Shown here one piece after another: positions 57,668 through 64,000 of a stretch of DNA of 64,000 nucleotides. The stretch's first letter is position 1, and each line of letters starts with the position of its first letter. This stretch comes from Trema orientale (taxonomy: Eukaryota > Streptophyta > Magnoliopsida > Rosales > Cannabaceae). Below the pieces are notes generated by a model that saw only the letters and a list, made by a program, of their open reading frames with translations, was not told where the DNA came from and made no database searches. The translations under genes were made by a program, and so were the position numbers. Location: NCBI GenBank assembly GCA_002914845.1, contig JXTC01000004.1, positions 679,846-743,845 on the forward strand, given 5' to 3'.

Positions 57668-58276
57668 GGTATAATACATATGTTATTCTAGTTTCAAAGT
57701 TGTATTGTAATTTAGGACAAAACTCAAAAGTGAAACTAATTCTTAATGGAGCCACATTTACATACCACTAACTTTAGGTGTTGTAATTTTTTTAAAAAGA
57801 AATTCTTATTAGAAATTGCAATTTATTAAATTGAAGATATGTTTTTTTTTTTTCCTATAAGACTATTAAAGTCACACAATTTGGAACAAAAAAGAATAAT
57901 ACAGTTAAGAACTTGTCTATAACTAATTAGATACATTAAATTTTGAAAAATTAATTTCTGTAACTATATCCAAACCTTCAATGTTGAGTTTTAAATTAAA
58001 TCTACAACCTCTAATAAAAAATATTAATGAATCTATAAATTGTAACTAAGTTAATAGTTCATGTTTATGAAAGATTTTTATTTAATATATTCTTACTTTT
58101 TACTAGTTTAAGTCTATATGAAACAGTTGTAGAGAGATAGTTTAGATAAATATCTCAATTTTCTTCGAATTAGTTTTTAAAATATGAAAACTTGTTAAAA
58201 ACAATTGTTCATAAAACTATTATAATATTTTTAATATTCTTATATTATAATCTTATTTTAAAAGAATAGTAAAATC
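57668..58276. other. Intergenic, AT-rich
   Basis: Nothing coding or repetitive was recognised. Confidence 0.6.
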
Positions 58277-58661
58277 ATTGACAGAGCTGATATAGGCTCA
58301 GGAGGGAGCTCGCCCCCTTTTTCTTTTTTAAATTATATTTTTACCATAGTTTTATTTAAAATTTTCAATTTTATTCTTAATTTATCCCCCTGAATTTTTA
58401 TAATTATAGTTTTTGCCCTCTTTTTATAAATAAAATTCAATAATATCTCTGATATGACCCATTAATTTTTTTATAAAATTTCTGAACTTTACTTATATTA
58501 TTTTGAAATACTAAATTTTGCCCGCACTTTGGATATTTTTTTTTGGACTCACTTTAAGTACTTTTTTTAATTCTATATTAGTCTATGTTGACTAGTATAT
58601 TTCAAAATTAGTTAAAAAAATTTTAGTGTATACTCCTTAAAAAAAATTTCTGGCTCTGTCA
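58277..58661. mobile_element. TIR element with TGACAGAGC ends
   Basis: The left end TGACAGAGCT (about 58277) and right end GGCTCTGTCA (to about 58661) are inverted. Near the left end lies GGAGGGAGCTCGCCCCC. Similar broken ends occur near 53200 and 56825, suggesting a local family. No target duplication is clear. Confidence 0.5.
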
Positions 58662-59349
58662 CTTAGTAAAAGTTTGTCCCCACTAAATTACAGTTGTAGC
58701 TCTGCCCATATATATAATATTATACTCTTTTTCTCACGTCGGCACTAATGTAGATTCAGTAACGCCTAAGGTAGATTATAGAGTACCTTGAAAAAAGAAG
58801 GAAATAATTTTATCCAAGGGACCTTTGTTTGGGGTCTCATCTCAAGAACTCGATCCTATATTAATATTTTGTTTGGTCTACATAATTATTCTTTCCCCTT
58901 AATTATTATTAAAACATTGCTATTTTTTCAGAAAATAAAACGTTATTTTTCTTTCCCCTTAATTATTATTAAAACATTGCTATTTTTTCAGAAAATAAAA
59001 CGTTATTTTAATGTAGTGATAATAATGTTGTGTAATGATAATAATACTTGTCATTATCATAGTCATCTAAATTCTTATTCTAATTATTATTTTTTGTTTA
59101 AATTTCTAATTATTATTATTATTATTGCAATAAGTGTTGTTTGTGTTTACTATTTGTTAAGGTAGTTTCTCTGAACCAATCAGAAAAAGGCACTGGCTCT
59201 TGAGCGAAGCCAAAAATGACATGTCATGGCCCATACCTAAAACAACACCAAACTTATTATGGGCCGAGTGGCTCAAGAAAGACTAAGTAAACTGATCATT
59301 TTTAAGGAGAGCAATCACTGGAGAATCAAATGATCCGGTCATACTTTAA
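58662..59349. other. Intergenic
   Basis: Contains the 60-bp tandem duplication listed separately and an (ATT)n-like run near 59110. No gene. Confidence 0.6.
58889..59008 (+). repeat. Perfect 60-bp tandem duplication
   Basis: Two copies of a 60-base unit containing CTTTCCCCTTAATTATTATT and CAGAAAATAAAACGTTATTT, with no differences seen. The length is divisible by three, so an incidental open frame stays open across it. Confidence 0.92.
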
Positions 59350-59769
59350 GGCTATGTTTGGTAAGAGGGAGAGAGAGTAGAAAGGACGAAGAGTTTAGAA
59401 AGGAGGGGGAATGTGCTGCATGGAAAGGAGAGTAAGAATCCTTTATACTGTTTGGTAAGAAAGATAGAGAGTAGGATGAATGAAGAGTATTTATTTATAA
59501 AATTATTATATTACCAATTGCATTATTTTTTGAAAAATTATTTCAGAGAGTAAATTGGTCAATTTAATTTTTGTTTATTCTCACTCATCTTCAATCCTTC
59601 TAACTTTGGAAGGATGCAATATGGTGGGCTCGGAGGGAGTCTTCCCCTCTCTGCTTTTTCTATCCGTTCTTTTTTCCCCCTGCCAAATGGAAGAATTTTG
59701 TTCTCTCCCCCACTCCTCTCCCTCTATTCTTCTCCATCTGTCCAAAAATCCACTCTATCAAATATAGCC
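59350..59769. mobile_element. MITE with GGCTATGTTTGGTA ends
   Basis: The left end CTTTAAGGCTATGTTTGGTA and inverted right end CTTTAGGCTATATTTGATA are imperfect inverted repeats. Subterminal GAGAGAG on the left and CTCTCCCTCT on the right pair as well. Confidence 0.65.
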
Positions 59770-59774
59770 TAAAG

Positions 59775-60430
59775 GGTCGACCAGGTTCGCAAGATTGGAA
59801 GATTAGGTCCCAATATTGTATTACAACCTGTAGGGATGAGTCAAGCAACTTTTGAGAGATAAATGACCTGGTCGGAATATCAAAGGAGCTAAATCTATGA
59901 ATATAAAGGCCAACGCCTGGTTAGAGTTTATAACTTGCACTAATCAGTTGAACACCCATAGTGGAAGACCAACAATAAATAACTGGAGAAACCAGCCGAC
60001 CACTAAGTAACAACATAGTTCCGACTAAGTGACGAAATAAAGGACGACACAAGTTACGGAGAGGCCAATACCTGACCTAATCATATGCTCTTGCCCGTAT
60101 AAGCGAGTAGGTAGGATTCTTTCCTATTTTTTAGGGACACGTGGACATCAATCCTAACATTTTGGGGACCATAAAACCACTATAAATAGTCCCATATACA
60201 CCTAAAAGAGGTAAGTTGCCACAAATTCTTAATACCCTATTTGTCTCTTTGTCTTTTCTCATCTTCTCATTCAGTTCTATTACTATTCATTTACTATTCA
60301 TTGAATACATCACTAATTAACTACCTTTTGTGGATGAGATTTGACAAGTACCACACTGGTATCACCCCATCAGTTAGTGAAAAGTCCACACCACACTATT
60401 CATTATTGGTATTTCTTGAGTTACTATTAT
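59775..60430 (+). promoter_or_regulatory. Probable solo LTR or LTR fragment with TATA box
   Basis: A block less AT-rich than its neighbours carries CTATAAATAG at about 60181, followed after about 50 bases by CT-rich sequence (TCTCTTTGTCTTTTCTCATC). That arrangement is typical of the U3/R region of a plant LTR. No second LTR or internal domain is present, and I could not fix the ends. Confidence 0.35.
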
Positions 60431-60569
60431 TTTCAGTTATTTATTCACGTTATTCTTATTTGGTATTCAGAATTTGCTTCTTTTTAGAATTCGTCATCAT
60501 TTTAAAAAAAAAATCCTATGACAATACATATATTTTTATCAGCCGTATGGCATTTATATCAATAAAATA

Positions 60570-61665
60570 GCGTGTCATTTAAAATATGGACAAGCGACAA
60601 GTGGTTTTTTTATGCATAAGCCATATCGTTTAAGTTTTTATTAGGAAAGATGTCGTTTTTAATAAATAAATCAGGTGAAAACGACAATCAATATATAAAA
60701 CCTGTACCCTATTTGTAAGAAACGACGTAACTTTTAGTTTTGAAAAAACGACATGAAACTTAAGGTCGTTTATGTGGTAAAAAGACAAACGTAAAGGACA
60801 AGTCGTCTGATTTATGAAATCTACAAAGTTCTGAACGACATGCGCTTACGCTATCCTATTTGTTAGTGAATCTACTAGTAATGATGTTCTTTTTTTTTTG
60901 TTTTTGTTTTTTTTTTGTTTTTTGGATATAAACGGACTACTTAAGGGAATATCATTAATCGAAGCAGAAAACTTCAAATTACAATGTAAGCATAAGGACT
61001 ACAATTTCAAACTCCTCAAAAAAAGGAGACGAAAAATGGATTACAAATACAACTAAGAACAAATATGTGTGTTATCCTAATTCTTCAAGAGAAAGAGATA
61101 ACAAGGACTACCAGTAATCTGTTACCTTCAACACTTGTTTCTTGCTGCATTCTTGGATGAGTAGACTATATGAGACCAGCACCAATTGAAACACATGCCC
61201 ATAGAAAAGAAAACAAAACAAAAAAGGGCCACTAAATAGATCTAAATTTGAGAAGAAATCTTAGATCTAAGATTTGAACTGGACTAAAATCTACATAAAA
61301 AGTGTACTACAAACCAGATCTAGATCTAGACTTATTAAAACTAAAAAATAAAAGAAAAAAGAAGCAGTAGGAAGAAGAGGGTGAGGGGAGGAAAACAGAG
61401 AAGGAGAAAGAAAGATCCCCTCTCCCCGTAATGATGTGTTTTATAACTTTAGCGAAAGTGACGTTTGACTCGAGTAAATTACTTGTTTTATGCTGTATCC
61501 GTTGTTTTAAGCACAATGGCTAATAAACTACATGTCGTATATGACTAAATTATATCGCTAAGCTTTAAAGGCCTTCTTGTTCTTTTTTCAGAAGAGAAAG
61601 CGGTATGACGTTTTTCCTTTCAGAAAACGACATAGATGCACAAACGACACGTTTATGATTTTTTT
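60570..61665. repeat. Second TGTCGTT/AACGACA array, split by a retroposon
   Basis: AACGACA, AAACGAC, TGTCGTT and GTCGTTTA occur about 15 times at 60590-60840 and 61450-61645, mostly in the orientation opposite to the array at 1248-2345. With the retroposon 60888-61427 removed this is one array of about 500 bases. It is probably the subterminal region of the same transposon family. Confidence 0.5.
60888..61427 (-). mobile_element. Poly-A retroposon with 10-bp target duplication
   Basis: A 540-base insertion flanked by exact GTAATGATGT (60878-60887 and 61428-61437). It starts on the plus strand with an interrupted poly-T (60889-60935), the A tail of a minus-strand insertion, and ends in GC/CT-rich sequence (GATCCCCTCTCCCC, i.e. 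GGGGAGAGGGGATC at its 5' end). There is no long ORF. It may be an internally deleted L1-type LINE, a SINE, or a processed copy of an unknown transcript. Confidence 0.8.
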
Positions 61666-62429
61666 TTTTTTTGAGAATAAGGCACATTTATGATTGGGCA
61701 TGAATGACATCAATTTTGAATTCTAACTAAAAGATAAATATAATGTTTCTCCAATATGAACGTATGTTAGAAGACAGATATATGCATTTCTAATTGCGCG
61801 CTTTACGTTTTTTCAATAAAAAAATTGCTTTATGTTTGTGTTTTAATTTTTTTACTATAACTTTATTAATTGTCTTTGTCGGGAGATTAAAAATATTGAG
61901 TCTGTATAAGAGAAATTTCAATGAATATGCTTCAGCTAGCTTAGTATAACAAAATACCAATTAGTGTCCTGAATGCCACCTCGTGCTTACCTGGAGCCGA
62001 CAAATAAAATGCTATAAATGAGTCCTAGACATTGAATTAAGCCTATTTGACATGTTAAGCACACAATGAATTTGGCTCCGAAGTGCGTGAAAATTGTATT
62101 TTACCGAAAAACTACTATTTGACCAAGTTATCAATAAGTACGATTTTAATGCATGTGCACATAGTATTAGTTTCATAATTATATTCTTTGTTCTTTTAGC
62201 ACACCGAGCTCTCTCTCTGGGGGTATTGAACCTTTACACTGCATTGAGACACTTCGACAATCATTAGTGTAATAACATGTATGTAAATGCATATAATATA
62301 AGGAATGAGCATGTTTTTATGAAACTAGTATTAATGACTTCTAGATACCTAATATGCAATTAGAGCATGTTTATTATTGGCTCTCTTAATTATGTGAGGA
62401 GCTGGATATCACAATCACTTGTAACACTT
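61666..62429. other. Intergenic
   Basis: No gene or repeat was recognised. Confidence 0.6.
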
Positions 62430-63030
62430 TCCCGACGAACATCGAAAATTTCAATGAATTTCGACATTAATTTGATACCCATTTGATGCAATTCGATGAA
62501 GACTCTTTGATAATTATCTCTGAAAAACTACATGATTGACATTGAAAAGGCCTATGAATTTTCAATTCCTTTTCGATGCTGATTCAATGAGTTTTTTTAA
62601 TAAAATCTAAAACATTACTAAATAGCCATCGAAATAACATTGAATTATTATCGAATATCATCAAAATTCATCAAATTAGTATCGAAATTTTCGATACCAT
62701 TTTAGTGACATTTGAGTAATTTTTCAAAGACGATTATCAAAGAGTCTTCATCAAATTGCATCGAATGAGCATCGAATTAACGTCAAAATTTGTCAAAATT
62801 TCGACGTTCATTAGGGAAGACCGTCTAAATTTTTAGAAATTTGTAGAAATTGATCCAAATTTAATTTTTTTAATGCAGAATCTATCATAAAATATTTCAA
62901 AACTCAAATACAAACTATTATAAATTATACCTATGACATTTAAATATAGATATTTCTTAATTGTACATGAAAGAGATGAGAGTGAGAGAGAAAGTTGAGA
63001 GATTTTAAGAGTGAGAGAGATGTTATGGGA
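62430..63030. mobile_element. Repeat with inverted ends around a GAGAG-rich tail
   Basis: Sequences around 62430-62530 (GAACATCGAAAATTTC, CGATGAAGACTCTTTGATAA) and 62720-62815 (TTATCAAAGAGTCTTCATCA, AAATTTCGACGTTCA) are inverted repeats. The following 200 bases (GTAGAAATTGATCCAAATTT, AATGCAGAAT, GAGAGAGAAAG) match the stretch at about 22130-22340. It is a dispersed family, class unknown. Confidence 0.6.
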
Positions 63031-63756
63031 GAAATTTACGGAGATAGGACAAGAGCAGGGTAAGATTAGATGTTTGAGATTTTTTTTTTGAGTTTTGAGT
63101 GTTTTTTTTTTTAAATAAATAAAATTATGGTTTTAGGGGTATTTTTATCCCACAGTTATATATTTTGAACATTTTATTAAGAGAGACATATAGTTGTGAT
63201 TGGGGCACCTATAGAGCGTATTTACTGAAATTTCTCCTATATAACTATTAAAAAGGAGTAATGGCTTTTTTTGTCCCTGAACTATGAGAAAAGCTTCACT
63301 TTGTTCTGAAAATTTTAAATTTTGTCATCTTAGCCATAATTATTAAAATATCCGTTTCACTCTTTTTTGCTATATATTATATTAATCTTTAACAAAAAAG
63401 AGCACATGAGATATATTTATTATTCTGTTTTATTAATTTCAATAAAATATTACATTTCAAATTTCTAAGGCATTTTTGTCTAATGTTCGGTAGATTTTTG
63501 TAATCATGGACGTACATCTTTATTTTCATTTTAAAATTGTTCCGTTGTATGTTCAAATCTCTATACAGTATTAGCCTATGTTTGTGGAGATGAAATAAAT
63601 ATAAGAGCACATCCATCTCATATATACTCTTTATGTTGAGAATGAAATAAAATTTATATATATATATATATAAAAGGAGACTCAAATAGTAATTTCCTAA
63701 AATAACTACCAATAAATATAAATAAAATCACTATCAATATTTGTTTCCTATTACTT
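63031..63756. other. Intergenic
   Basis: AT-rich with a (TA)n run near 63655-63672. No gene. Confidence 0.6.
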
Positions 63757-64000
63757 AGGGCTTGTTTGGCATTGTTTTTTATTTTCTGTTTTCAGATTTG
63801 TGTTTTCAGAAATGAGAACAAAAACTGTTTTATAATATTTTTAGAAAACAATGGGTGTTTGGCAAATATTTTCTAGAAATATTTTTTAAGGAAAAAAATT
63901 ATATAAATATAAAAAATCATATTTATATTATAAAAAAAATATTTGGAGAGAAAAAGTCAATAGAGATTGATTAGAGATAAATTCAAGTAAGGGAATAAGG
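63757..64000. mobile_element. Left part of a MITE-like element running off the window
   Basis: GGGCTTGTTTGGCATTG followed by TTTTCTGTTTTCAG, AAATGAGAACAAAAACTG and GTGTTTGGCAAA is the typical start of a plant small DNA transposon of this style. The other end lies beyond 64000. Confidence 0.4.

Noticed and set aside
1..64000. CRISPR arrays, bacterial operons or phage genes
   Set aside because: Split genes, plant domain families, SINEs and MITEs show plant nuclear DNA. The short repeats lack regular spacer structure.

Overview
This is nuclear DNA from a flowering plant, almost certainly a eudicot. The evidence is AT-rich intergenic DNA full of small transposons, split genes with GT-AG introns, a CC-NBS-LRR resistance gene, a U-box/ARM E3 ligase gene and a REM-type B3 gene. 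I cannot name the species from sequence alone. Nothing bacterial, no CRISPR array, no rRNA and no functional tRNA gene was seen; the tRNA-like pieces are SINE heads.

Region 1 (1-10.25 kb) holds a REM-type B3 transcription-factor gene decayed into a pseudogene. A block of about 3.76 kb carrying its 5' half appears twice (421-4176 and 4626-8381, offset 4205). I saw no difference between the copies, and the junction is a single N at 4177 that cuts through a hAT MITE, so the tandem arrangement may be an assembly join. The complete MITE (8289-8988) has perfect 8-bp target duplications and interrupts a B3 exon. Upstream lie a 186-bp minisatellite and an array of TGTCGTT motifs.

Region 2 (11.1-17.5 kb) is a large inverted duplication. 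An apparently intact two-exon gene on the minus strand (408 aa, membrane segments plus a Ser/Asn/His-rich repeat tail) faces a broken paralogue on the plus strand. Region 3 (18.07-20.14 kb) is a four-exon minus-strand membrane-protein gene whose transmembrane block is duplicated in frame. A foldback element and a decayed Copia retrotransposon follow (22.5-25.9 kb).

Region 4 (25.9-49.9 kb) is a U-box/NLR cluster built by repeated segmental duplication, all on the minus strand. It contains U-box copy A (pseudogene, at least five frameshifts), fragments of copy C, a CC-NBS-LRR gene cut short next to copy C, an orphan second copy of the NLR 5' flank, an intron scrap of another U-box copy, and U-box copy B. 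Copy B is intact: five exons and 754 aa.

Region 5 (50-64 kb) has no gene I can support. It is a transposon graveyard: two related tRNA-derived SINEs, two long-armed foldback elements, a GC-rich hAT MITE with perfect target duplications, a probable solo LTR, a second array of the TGTCGTT motif split by a poly-A retroposon with a 10-bp target duplication, and other terminal-repeat elements. The most plausible working products of the window are U-box copy B, the NLR (if tolerant of its short LRR), and the two membrane-protein genes.
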